This document shows, piece by piece, positions 33,785 to 42,087 of a DNA stretch of 64,000 nucleotides (within the stretch, counting starts at the first letter, position 1; each line of letters begins with the position of its first letter). This stretch comes from Lachnospiraceae bacterium. Lineage in GTDB: Bacteria; Bacillota; Clostridia; Lachnospirales; Lachnospiraceae. The translations under genes and the position numbers were made by a program. Location: assembly GCA_910575565.1 (NCBI GenBank), contig CAJTFL010000005.1, forward strand, positions 62,001-126,000, written 5' to 3'. Under the pieces are notes generated by a model, which saw only the letters and a list, made by a program, of their open reading frames with translations, did not search any database and was not told the origin of the DNA.

Positions 33785-36700
33785 ATGAAACGAACATTAT
33801 TTGTGAAATATAACCGAACCAGGAAGCCGGAGTTTCAGATCCGCACCCGAATTCTGGAAGAAAATGGAGTCCGGTATGTGGAGAAGATTGCCCTGTGCAG
33901 GGAAGGGGAGTCCCATATCCGCTCCTTTGCGGGAAAGCGGGAGCGCCTGGCGGGCATTAATCCCCGGCTTAAGGTGCTTAAGGCAGAGTTTGGCACGGGG
34001 GAAAAAGGCCTTCCCTGCGCCTGGTTTCCCTTCCTTAAGGGGGCGACCTTGGCAAAGAAGCTGGGGAAACGGATTCAGTCCGGGCAGCCGGTGAAAGAGG
34101 TTTTGGAGGAAGGTTTGGATCTGGTGCTCGGTCAGTGCCAGGGCTGGGAGGAATTTGCCGTTACCCCTGAATTTACGGAAGTTTTCGGCCAGGTTCCGCC
34201 TTTGGCGGACAAAAGCCTTCCCGTGTCCAATGCAGACAGTTTGTTTGAAAACCTGATGGAAGTGGACGGGGAAGTGTGGGTAATGGATTACGAATGGGTT
34301 TTCGATTTCCCCATCCCTGCCGGATTTTTGCGCTACCGCATCTTGTTTTATTTTTACGAGCGTTCCAAGGAGGCTTTTGGGTGGGACGATCTCCTTTATT
34401 TTCTGGGGATGTTTGGGATTGGCGAAGAGCTAACCCGGATTTATGAGGGAATGGAGGCGGCATTCCAGTCTTATGTCCACGGGGACAGCGGCCAGGGCTA
34501 TTTGAAGGCTTACCATCAGCCCATCACTTCTTTTGAAACCTTAAAGGATGAGGAGTGGGCCCTGGCCCATTCAAAGGAAGAAATTAAGCGTCTGCAGACG
34601 GTGATCGAGGAAAAGAAGACGGAGATCCAAAAGCGCAGGGAGGTTCAGCGCCTTTCCAATAACCACATCGCCAACTTAGAGGGGATGATCAAGGATTTAA
34701 GCAGCGAGCTGAATGAGGCGGGAAAGCTTCTTGCCTATTTGGATAAGCATGAAAGCCTGATCTTTAGAAACTGGAGAAAGGTTAAGGACGGGGTGCGCAG
34801 GCGCTTCCCCAAGGATACGAAGCAGGGGAAGATTTTAACTTATGGGATAGACACCGTAAAGCATCCCCTAAAATACTTTAACCTGTATGTCAGCCGGGAG
34901 GGCCGGAAACGGATCGCCGGGGATTTTGCCATCGGGGACGGATACTTAGAACACGGGAAGCTGCTTTTCCCGAAGCTGGAAAAAAGGCCTAAGGTTTCTA
35001 TCGTCATCCCGGTATATAACCAGATTAACTACACCTATGCCTGCCTGCTGTCCATTTTGGAAAATACGAAGGATGTAACCTATGAGGTGATTATCGCTGA
35101 TGACGTGTCCACGGATGCCACCAAGGATCTCCATAAGTACGCGGAAAATCTGGTGATCAGCCGGAATAAGGAAAACCAGGGCTTCCTAAAGAACTGCAAC
35201 CAGGCGGCGGCCAAGGCCAGGGGAAAGTACGTGATGTTTTTAAATAACGACACCCAAGTAACGCCCGGCTGGTTAAGCTCCCTGGTGAATTTAATCGAAT
35301 CCGATCCTTCCATTGGCATGGTGGGCTCAAAGCTGGTGTATCCCGACGGGAGGCTGCAGGAGGCAGGGGGGATTATCTGGAGCGACGGTTCCGGTTGGAA
35401 TTACGGCAGGCTGGATGACCCGGACAAGGCAGAGTACAATTACGTTAAGGATGTGGACTATATTTCCGGCGCGGCGATCCTGCTTTCCGTAAAGCTGTGG
35501 AAAAGGATTGGCGGCTTTGACGAACGGTTTGCCCCGGCTTACTGCGAGGATTCGGATTTGGCTTTTGCGGTGCGCAAGGCGGGCTACCGGGTGGTATACC
35601 AGCCCCTGTCCAAGGTGATCCATTTCGAGGGGGTCTCCAACGGAACGGACGTAAACGGCACGGGCCTTAAGCGGTATCAAGTGGAGAACGGCAGGAAGCT
35701 GAGGGAAAAATGGGCGGATGAATTTAAGAAGCAGTGCGTAAACACCGGAAGCCCCAACCCCTTTAGGGCCAGGGAAAGGAGCATGGGAAAGCCGGTGATC
35801 TTAGTGATCGATCATTACGTGCCTACCTATGACCGGGACGCCGGTTCCAAGACCACTTTCCAGTATTTAAAGATGTTTTTAAAGAAGGGATATGTGGTGA
35901 AGTTTTTGGGGGATAACTTCCTCCATGAGGAGCCGTATTCCACCACTCTCCAGCAGATGGGGATTGAGATTTTATACGGCCCCGAATACCAGGTGGGGAT
36001 CTGGGACTGGCTAAAGGAGAACCAGGAGGAAATCGCCTTCGCCTATTTAAACCGTCCCCATATTGCCAGCAAATATATTGATTATATTAAGACATACACC
36101 AAGATGAAGGTGATTTATTACGGCCATGATCTGCACTTTTTGCGGGAGCTTCGGGAATTTGAGCTGACCGGGGATCTGGAAAAGAAGCGGGATTCCGACT
36201 ACTGGAAGTCGGTGGAATTTTCCATGATGTACCAGGCGGCCATGTCCTACTATCCTTCCAATGTGGAGGTGGAGGCCATCCATAAGATCGATGATTCCAT
36301 CCCGGTAAAGGCCATCACGGCTTACGTTTACGAAAGCTTTCTGGAGTCTTTGGAGGAGGACTTTGCAAAGCGGGAAGGCCTGCTGTTTGTGGGAGGCTTC
36401 GCCCATCCGCCTAACGCCGACGGGGTGCTGTGGTTTGCAAGGGAGATCTTCCCGCTGATCCGAAAAAAGATTCCTGATGTGAAGTTTTATGTGGTAGGCT
36501 CCAAGGTGACGGAGGAAATCAAGGCGCTGGAGAAGCCGGATAACGGGATTGTGATTAAGGGCTTCGTCAGTGAGGAGGAGCTGGAAAGGCTGTACGCGGG
36601 CTGCCGGATGGTGGTGGTTCCTTTGCGGTACGGCGCGGGAGTGAAGGGAAAGGTGGTGGAAGCCATCTACAACGGCGCGCCCATCATCACTACCGCCGTG

Positions 36701-36898
36701 GGGGCGGAAGGGATCCCGGAGGCGGAATCGGTGATGGAGATCGCCGACGATCCCGCCGTGTTTGCGGAAAAGGCCGCGGCGCTTTACCCCGATAAGGAAA
36801 GGCTCCTTGGGATGGCGAAAAAGACCCAGGAGCATATCCGGAAGCATTTCAGCCTGGATGGGGCGTGGGATGTGATCCGGGAAGATTTTGGAGGATGA
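33785..36898 (+). CDS. Kinase-like/coiled-coil/GT2/GT4-like multidomain protein
   Basis: A 1,037-residue protein. Start ATG 33785 follows GGAGG with 7 nt. Residues 1-245: a domain with FENLMEVDGEVWVMDYEWVF (DYE at 168-170), similar to the metal-binding D-x-E or DFG-like motif of small kinase-fold proteins; a clear P-loop or HRD motif is not seen, so it may be inactive. Residues about 255-325: coiled coil rich in Glu/Lys. Residues 403-640: GT2 domain with PKVSIVIPVYNQINYTYAC, IIADDVSTDATKDL, FLNNDTQVTPGWL and EDSDLAFAVRKAGY. Residues about 690-1037: GT4-like domain with VILVIDHYVPTYDRDAGSK, VGGFAHPPNADG and RYGAGVKGKVVEA. One protein may thus carry a modifying domain and two glycosyltransferases. 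Confidence 0.85.
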   Translation: MKRTLFVKYNRTRKPEFQIRTRILEENGVRYVEKIALCREGESHIRSFAGKRERLAGINPRLKVLKAEFGTGEKGLPCAWFPFLKGATLAKKLGKRIQSGQPVKEVLEEGLDLVLGQCQGWEEFAVTPEFTEVFGQVPPLADKSLPVSNADSLFENLMEVDGEVWVMDYEWVFDFPIPAGFLRYRILFYFYERSKEAFGWDDLLYFLGMFGIGEELTRIYEGMEAAFQSYVHGDSGQGYLKAYHQPITSFETLKDEEWALAHSKEEIKRLQTVIEEKKTEIQKRREVQRLSNNHIANLEGMIKDLSSELNEAGKLLAYLDKHESLIFRNWRKVKDGVRRRFPKDTKQGKILTYGIDTVKHPLKYFNLYVSREGRKRIAGDFAIGDGYLEHGKLLFPKLEKRPKVSIVIPVYNQINYTYACLLSILENTKDVTYEVIIADDVSTDATKDLHKYAENLVISRNKENQGFLKNCNQAAAKARGKYVMFLNNDTQVTPGWLSSLVNLIESDPSIGMVGSKLVYPDGRLQEAGGIIWSDGSGWNYGRLDDPDKAEYNYVKDVDYISGAAILLSVKLWKRIGGFDERFAPAYCEDSDLAFAVRKAGYRVVYQPLSKVIHFEGVSNGTDVNGTGLKRYQVENGRKLREKWADEFKKQCVNTGSPNPFRARERSMGKPVILVIDHYVPTYDRDAGSKTTFQYLKMFLKKGYVVKFLGDNFLHEEPYSTTLQQMGIEILYGPEYQVGIWDWLKENQEEIAFAYLNRPHIASKYIDYIKTYTKMKVIYYGHDLHFLRELREFELTGDLEKKRDSDYWKSVEFSMMYQAAMSYYPSNVEVEAIHKIDDSIPVKAITAYVYESFLESLEEDFAKREGLLFVGGFAHPPNADGVLWFAREIFPLIRKKIPDVKFYVVGSKVTEEIKALEKPDNGIVIKGFVSEEELERLYAGCRMVVVPLRYGAGVKGKVVEAIYNGAPIITTAVGAEGIPEAESVMEIADDPAVFAEKAAALYPDKERLLGMAKKTQEHIRKHFSLDGAWDVIREDFGG

Positions 36899-36899
36899 T

Positions 36900-37607
36900 A
36901 TGCAGGCAATTATACTGGCAGGGGGCTTGGGAACCAGGCTGAAAAGCGTGGTGGCCGATCGGCCAAAGCCCATGGCGCTGATAGAGGGAAAGCCCTTTAT
37001 GGAATACGTGATCCGGAGCCTTTTTCAACAGGGGATCCGGGAGATTATCTTTGCCGTAGGGTATAAAGGCTCTATGGTGGAAGAGTATTTTAAGGACGGG
37101 AAAGCCTTTGGCATTAAGGCGAGCTACGCCTACGAGGAAGAGCTTTTAGGAACCGCGGGAGCCATAAAGAACGCAGGGCGGCTGGCAGCGGAGGAATGGT
37201 TTTACGTGTTAAACGGGGATACCTTTTACCAGCTTAACTACGGCAGGCTTTGGAGCATCAGGGAGGAAAGGAAGCTGGATTTTGCCCTGGTGCTGCGGCG
37301 GGTGGAGGATGTGTCCCGCTATGGCAGAGCCGTGCTTGATAAGGATATGCTGACGGAATTTAATGAAAAGACGAAAACGCCCGGGCCGGGAACCATTAAC
37401 GGCGGGATCTATCTGATGAGCCGAAAGCTTTTAGAGGAGATCCCTGAGGGGAAGGTTTCCCTGGAAAATGAGATGATCCCCCTTTGGATGAAGGAGGGCA
37501 GGCGGCTGGGCGGCTTTGTCAATGAAGGGTACTTTATCGATATCGGAATCCCGGAGGATTATTTCCGGTTCCAGGAGGATGTGAAAAAAGGAGCAGTGGC
37601 ATGGTAA
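36900..37607 (+). CDS. hddC: D-glycero-D-manno-heptose 1-phosphate guanylyltransferase-like
   Basis: A 235-residue nucleotidyltransferase that would join heptose 1-phosphate and GTP to give GDP-D-glycero-alpha-D-manno-heptose. It has AIILAGGLGTRLKSVV with the phosphate-binding GGLGTRL loop, RPKPMALIEGKPF, ELLGTAGAIKNA and NGDTF. The start at 36900 overlaps nothing but follows the preceding stop by one base, and its end overlaps the kinase gene by 7 bp, so translation is coupled. Assignment to heptose rather than mannose rests on the neighbouring hddA, gmhB and gmhA. Confidence 0.85.
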   Translation: MQAIILAGGLGTRLKSVVADRPKPMALIEGKPFMEYVIRSLFQQGIREIIFAVGYKGSMVEEYFKDGKAFGIKASYAYEEELLGTAGAIKNAGRLAAEEWFYVLNGDTFYQLNYGRLWSIREERKLDFALVLRRVEDVSRYGRAVLDKDMLTEFNEKTKTPGPGTINGGIYLMSRKLLEEIPEGKVSLENEMIPLWMKEGRRLGGFVNEGYFIDIGIPEDYFRFQEDVKKGAVAW

Positions 37608-38671
37608 TCAGAGGAAGGGCGCCCCTGCGGGTAAGCTTCGGCGGCGGGGGCACGGATGTGGAGCCTTTCTGCGTGGAGCAGGGCGGGGCGATTTTAGGAA
37701 GCACCATTAATAAATATGCGTATTGTTCGATTGTGCCCAGGGGGGATGATCAGATTATCGTCCATTCCCTGGATTTCGACATGACGGTTAAGTATAATAC
37801 CAGGGAAAATTATGTGTATGACGGGAAGCTGGATCTGGTAAAGGCGGCCCTAAAGGCCATGGAGATCCGCCAGGGCTGCGAGGTGTATTTGCAGTGCGAT
37901 GCCCCTCCTGGCTCAGGCCTGGGGACTTCTTCCACGGTGATGGTAGCCATGCTGACGGCCATGGCCCAGTGGAAGGGGACGGCTCTTGACGGGTATCAGC
38001 TGGCGGATCTGGCCTACCAGGTAGAGCGGGAGGATCTTAAGATCGCCGGGGGCTACCAGGATCAGTACGCCTCCACCTTCGGCGGCATTAATTTTATCGA
38101 ATTCCACGGCAGGAATAACGTGGTGGTAAATCCCCTGCGGATTAAAAAGGAAATTCTCCATGAGCTTCAGTATAATCTGCTTCTGTGCTATACCGGCAAT
38201 GTCCATGTGTCAGCCAATATCATCAAGGATCAGGTGAGCAATTACGGGAAGCAGGACGCCTTCCAGGCTATGTGCGAGGTAAAGGCTTTAGCCTACGCCA
38301 TGAAGGACGAGCTGCTGAAAGGGAATTTGTACAGCTTCGGGCGGCTGCTAAACTACAGCTGGGAGAGCAAGAAGAGGATGAGCAGCAAGATCACCAATCC
38401 CCAGATTGACGCCTTGTACAAGGAAGCCATAGAGGCAGGCGCCCTTGGGGGCAAGCTTTTGGGGGCAGGGGGCGGCGGCTATCTGCTGCTGTACTGCCCG
38501 TACAACGTGCGCCATACAGTAGCCGCCCGGCTGGAAGCGGCAGGTGGGCAGCTTACGGACTGGGTGTTTGAGCTTAGGGGCGCCCAAAGCTGGATTTCCA
38601 ATGAGGAACGCTGGAATTACGGGCAGGTAAAGGTGCAGCTTCCGGATAAGGAGTATTCCTTCGATGTATAA
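37601..38671 (+). CDS. hddA: D-glycero-D-manno-heptose 7-phosphate 1-kinase
   Basis: A 356-residue GHMP kinase: N-terminal RGRAPLRVSFGGGGTDVEPF and the phosphate loop PPGSGLGTSSTVMVAML, then FIEFHGRNNVVVNP and C-terminal GGKLLGAGGGGYLLLYCP. This layout is that of HddA, which phosphorylates C1 of D-glycero-D-manno-heptose 7-phosphate. It overlaps hddC by 7 bp and gmhB by 8 bp. Similar GHMP kinases act on fucose or mevalonate; the context favours heptose. Confidence 0.9.
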   Translation: MVIRGRAPLRVSFGGGGTDVEPFCVEQGGAILGSTINKYAYCSIVPRGDDQIIVHSLDFDMTVKYNTRENYVYDGKLDLVKAALKAMEIRQGCEVYLQCDAPPGSGLGTSSTVMVAMLTAMAQWKGTALDGYQLADLAYQVEREDLKIAGGYQDQYASTFGGINFIEFHGRNNVVVNPLRIKKEILHELQYNLLLCYTGNVHVSANIIKDQVSNYGKQDAFQAMCEVKALAYAMKDELLKGNLYSFGRLLNYSWESKKRMSSKITNPQIDALYKEAIEAGALGGKLLGAGGGGYLLLYCPYNVRHTVAARLEAAGGQLTDWVFELRGAQSWISNEERWNYGQVKVQLPDKEYSFDV

Positions 38672-39311
38672 GACCGTATTTTTGGATCGGGACGGCACGA
38701 TCAATGAGGAGGTGCGCTACCTCCACAAGGCGGAGGACTTTAAGCTCCTTCCCGGGGTGGCAAAAGCTATCCGGCTGTGGAATGAAAACGGTTTCCGGGT
38801 GGTGGTGGTGACGAACCAGGCCGGGGTAGCCAGGGGCTATTACCGGGAGGAGGATGTGATCCGGCTGCACCGGCATATGGAGCAGCTTTTAGCCGGGATG
38901 GGCGCGCGCATAGACGGATGCTATTACTGCCCCCACCACCCGGAGCACGGCATAGGATCCTATAAGGTTAAATGCCGCTGCCGCAAGCCTGGGACAGGGA
39001 TGTTTGAGCAGGCGGATGCGGTTTTTCCTGTGGATAAGGCCCATTCTTATATGATTGGGGACAAGTGGCTGGACACCCAGGCAGGGGCGAATTTCGGCTT
39101 AAAGACGGTGCTGGTGGGAACCGGCTACGGCAGGGAGCTTTACGAAGAGAGAAAACGGAAAGAAGATAAGGAAAATAAAGAAGCTCAAGAAGATCAAGCC
39201 GCGGAGGTCATGGATTACTTTGCGGAAACGCTGTATGACGCGGCCATTTGGATCCTTAGGCAGGAAAATTTGAGGCTGCCTGCAGGCGGCGGGAATGAAT
39301 TTCAAGCGTGA
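38664..39311 (+). CDS. gmhB: Heptose 1,7-bisphosphate phosphatase
   Basis: A 215-residue HAD phosphatase that removes the C7 phosphate from heptose 1,7-bisphosphate. Motif I is KTVFLDRDGTINE, motif II VVVTNQAGVARG, and the GmhB zinc loop is CYYCPHHPEHG followed by KCRCRKPGTG. Motif IV GDKWLDTQAGANFG is present. The C-terminal tail has an unusual Lys/Glu/Asn-rich insert (about 158-178). It starts before hddA ends, indicating coupling. Confidence 0.92.
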   Translation: MYKTVFLDRDGTINEEVRYLHKAEDFKLLPGVAKAIRLWNENGFRVVVVTNQAGVARGYYREEDVIRLHRHMEQLLAGMGARIDGCYYCPHHPEHGIGSYKVKCRCRKPGTGMFEQADAVFPVDKAHSYMIGDKWLDTQAGANFGLKTVLVGTGYGRELYEERKRKEDKENKEAQEDQAAEVMDYFAETLYDAAIWILRQENLRLPAGGGNEFQA

Positions 39312-39396
39312 TATCGGGAAAAGGGATGAGAAGCGGGCGGCTAAGGCCTGCCTTAAGAGCAGCAAGATATTGGCTGAGGAAAGGAATGACGGATAA

Positions 39397-40038
39397 ATGG
39401 GAGCGGAAAAATATCTGGAGGAATTAATCCGGCGCTATCCTGTGCTTGCGCCGGTGAAAGAGAATATTCACCGGGCTTACCAGATTTTGGAAGAGTGCTA
39501 CCAGGAAGGCGGGAAGCTTCTGGTGGCGGGAAACGGGGGAAGCTGTGCAGACAGCGAGCATATCGTGGGGGAGCTGATGAAAGGCTTCTGCAAAAAGCGG
39601 CGGGTTCCTGAGGACTTTGCAAAGGCGCTTTTAAAGGCGGATGCAAAGCGGGGCGGCCAGCTGGCAGAGGCGCTTGAAGGGGGGCTTGCGGCCATCGCCC
39701 TTACAGGCCATCCGGGCTTATCCACCGCCTTTTTAAATGATGTGGACGGGGCGTATATTTACGCGCAGCAGATTTACGGCTACGGGAAGGAAGGGGATGT
39801 GTTCTTAGGGATCTCCACCTCCGGAAATGCGAAAAACATCTTGTATGCCGCCGCTGTGGCCAGAGCCAAAGGCATGAAGGTAATCGGGCTGACGGGGAAA
39901 GACGGCGGGGAGCTTTCCGGGGCGGCGGATGTGGCGGTGATCGTGCCGGATAAGGAAACCTACCGGATCCAGGAGCTTCATCTGCCCATTTACCATACCC
40001 TCTGCCTAATGCTGGAGGAACGGTTTTTCCCGGAGTAG
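39397..40038 (+). CDS. gmhA: Sedoheptulose 7-phosphate isomerase
   Basis: A 213-residue SIS-domain isomerase converting sedoheptulose 7-phosphate to D-glycero-D-manno-heptose 7-phosphate, the entry step of the pathway. Key segments are LLVAGNGGSCADSEHIVGEL, HPGLSTAFLND, FLGISTSGNAKNILYA and IPDKETYRIQELHLPIYH-like text. It follows gmhB by about 85 bp. Together the four genes cover all steps from sedoheptulose 7-phosphate to GDP-D-glycero-alpha-D-manno-heptose. Confidence 0.92.
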   Translation: MGAEKYLEELIRRYPVLAPVKENIHRAYQILEECYQEGGKLLVAGNGGSCADSEHIVGELMKGFCKKRRVPEDFAKALLKADAKRGGQLAEALEGGLAAIALTGHPGLSTAFLNDVDGAYIYAQQIYGYGKEGDVFLGISTSGNAKNILYAAAVARAKGMKVIGLTGKDGGELSGAADVAVIVPDKETYRIQELHLPIYHTLCLMLEERFFPE

Positions 40039-40051
40039 GAGAAGGCAGAAA

Positions 40052-41137
40052 ATGAGAAAGACGTATATTGACATTGCCAAGGGGATCGGCATCCTCTTAG
40101 TGATTTTAGGCCATATGAACCGCTTTTTTTCCTATGAAGGAAGGCTGAACCAGATTGTGTACAGCGTCCAGCTTCCGGTATTTTTGATTATCGGCGGGTA
40201 CTGGATGAGGCTTAAGGCAGGGGAAAGCCCCCTGGCCTTTGCGGCGGGGAAGTTTTACCGCTTAATGCAGCCGTACTTTTTATTTGCCTTTTTCTCCATC
40301 ATCTATGCATGGCCAAAGGATGCAGGGGAATTCGGCTACTATGTGGCGGGAGCGCTGTGGGGGATTGGCATCTGCGATTACCTGCCCAATCTTCCCATCT
40401 GGTTTCTGACCATGTTTTTCGTGGCAAATTTATGGTTTTACCTGGTGCTCTTGGCGGGAAAGCTGGGAAGGAAATGGCGGCAGTCTGCGGCATTAGAGAG
40501 CCTTGGGACGGTTTTACTGATTTATGCCGGGTGGCGGATAAAGCTTAGGGAGGTAAGGCTTCCCTGGGGTTTTGAGTTAGCCATGATTATGCAGGGATTC
40601 TTCCTGGCAGGGCATTTTTGGCGGCTGGCGGAGGAGCAGCTTAAACGCTCTCCGGTTCCCGAAAAGAAGAAAAAGGCGGCGCTGCTTACCCTTGCCCTTC
40701 CTGCCTTCTTTATCTGGCTGGTTTGCGTAAGGTGGAACGGGCGGGTGGATATCAATGCGGCCTGGTTTGGGAATAAGGGCCTGTGGAGCTTTTACCTGGC
40801 GGCTCTCTGCGGAAGCTATCTGGTGATCCTGCTGTCGGCGGTGCTGGCAAAATGTCCGCCCATCGCCTGGGCGCTGTCCCTGTTTGGGAAAAACAGCATG
40901 GTGATTATGGCGGTTCACGTTCCGGTGCTTCTGTGGCTGGACGGGGTGGTGACGCCCCTGATGCCGGCCATCATCCAGGCAAACCAGCTGACGAAAAACT
41001 GGATCGGGGTGACGTATCATTTTGCGGGGATTGCCCTGCTTAGCCTGTTTGCCGCCCTGCTGCTAAAGAAAAACCCATACGGGAAAGGGATTGAAAAAAA
41101 AGCCGGGCCTGTGGAAAAGAGCCTGGAGAAGGATTGA
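40052..41137 (+). CDS. Acyltransferase family 3, fucose 4-O-acetylase-like
   Basis: A 361-residue membrane O-acetyltransferase-like protein with about ten helices. The start MRKTYIDIAKGIGILLVILGHM carries the family RxxxxDxxKGIxxxxVxxGH motif, with the conserved His in LGHM. Later helices include FSVQLPVFLIIGGYWM-like text and NSMVIMAVHVPVLLWL. Such proteins acetylate sugars in surface glycans, and this one directly follows gmhA by 13 bp, so heptose or a neighbouring sugar is a possible target. The 3' end forms one half of a short direct repeat with the following spacer. Confidence 0.87.
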   Translation: MRKTYIDIAKGIGILLVILGHMNRFFSYEGRLNQIVYSVQLPVFLIIGGYWMRLKAGESPLAFAAGKFYRLMQPYFLFAFFSIIYAWPKDAGEFGYYVAGALWGIGICDYLPNLPIWFLTMFFVANLWFYLVLLAGKLGRKWRQSAALESLGTVLLIYAGWRIKLREVRLPWGFELAMIMQGFFLAGHFWRLAEEQLKRSPVPEKKKKAALLTLALPAFFIWLVCVRWNGRVDINAAWFGNKGLWSFYLAALCGSYLVILLSAVLAKCPPIAWALSLFGKNSMVIMAVHVPVLLWLDGVVTPLMPAIIQANQLTKNWIGVTYHFAGIALLSLFAALLLKKNPYGKGIEKKAGPVEKSLEKD

Positions 41138-41165
41138 AAAAAGCCGGGCCTGCAGAAAAGGCTTG
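41091..41165. repeat. Imperfect direct repeat of about 35 bp
   Basis: Copy one (41091-41126) lies in the last codons of the acyltransferase, copy two (41134-41165) begins just before its stop. Both read TTGAAAAAA, then AGCCGGGCCTG and GAAAAG. It looks like a small duplication at the gene end. Confidence 0.65.
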
Positions 41166-41188
41166 GGAAAGTGAAAAGGAGCCGTGAG

Positions 41189-42007
41189 ATGAAGGATTTA
41201 CATACCTTTGCCATCTGTGCATACCAGGATTCCCCCTATCTTGAGGCCTGTATCCGTTCGGCCATGGGGCAGAGCCGTCCGGCCAAGGTGATTTTGTGCA
41301 CCTCTACCCCCAGCCCTTACCTTGAAAGGCTGGCGAAGGCGTACCGTATCCCGATGTTTGTGCGGGAGGGGGAGCCGGGGATCGGGCGGGACTGGAATTT
41401 TGCTTACCGGATGGCGGATTCCCGGTATGTGACCATCGCCCACCAGGATGATCTTTACGGGCGGGATTACGTCAGGGAGCTGGAGCGGGCGGTGAGCCGG
41501 TATCCGGATATGTGCCTGTTTGCCACCGCCTATGTGACGGTGAAGAACCGCACCCTGGCAAGGGGGGAGCGGCTGGAGTGGGTAAAGCGGCTTTTGCGCC
41601 TTCCCTTAAGCTTTCCAAAGCTAAACCATATTCCTTTGGTGAAAAAGGCCGCCTTAAGCTTCGGCAATTCCATCTGCTGCCCCACCTGTGCCTACCGGAA
41701 GGAGGAAGGGGAGGCGGGAAAGGATAGTACAGACAATACACAGCCGGTATTTTCCGAGTCCTTAAGGTTTGTGCTGGACTGGGAGCACTTGATTTGCCTG
41801 GCAGAGGGGGAAGGCCGGTTTATCTGTGCGGAAAAACCCCTGGTGTATCACCGTCTCCACCCGGAAGCCGCTACCAATGCCTGCATGAAGGACAGGCTGC
41901 GGCTGGAAGAGGAAGAAGCGATGTTTTCCCGCCTGTGGCCGGAGCCGGTGGTGAAGGTTTTGATGAAGTACTACCAGAAAGCTTATGATTCCTATGAAGA
42001 TGGGTAA
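41189..42007 (+). CDS. GT2 glycosyltransferase
   Basis: A 272-residue GT2-family enzyme. ATG 41189 has AAGGAG 7 nt upstream; an in-frame GTG at 41171 is possible. Motifs: TFAICAYQDSPYLEACIRS, VILCTSTPSPYLERL, EPGIGRDWNFAYRMADSRYVTIAHQDDLY (metal site HQDD) and FVLDWEHLICLAEGEG. A GT-A fold is clear but no specific sugar can be named. It is followed by about 80 bp of degenerate ATAAGGTTTTAGG repeats. Confidence 0.85.
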   Translation: MKDLHTFAICAYQDSPYLEACIRSAMGQSRPAKVILCTSTPSPYLERLAKAYRIPMFVREGEPGIGRDWNFAYRMADSRYVTIAHQDDLYGRDYVRELERAVSRYPDMCLFATAYVTVKNRTLARGERLEWVKRLLRLPLSFPKLNHIPLVKKAALSFGNSICCPTCAYRKEEGEAGKDSTDNTQPVFSESLRFVLDWEHLICLAEGEGRFICAEKPLVYHRLHPEAATNACMKDRLRLEEEEAMFSRLWPEPVVKVLMKYYQKAYDSYEDG

Positions 42008-42087
42008 GGTCAGGATGGATAAGGTTTTAGGCCGGGTAAGGTTAGGCCGAAAAAGGTTTTAGGACGGATAAGGTCAGGGGGAAGCTT

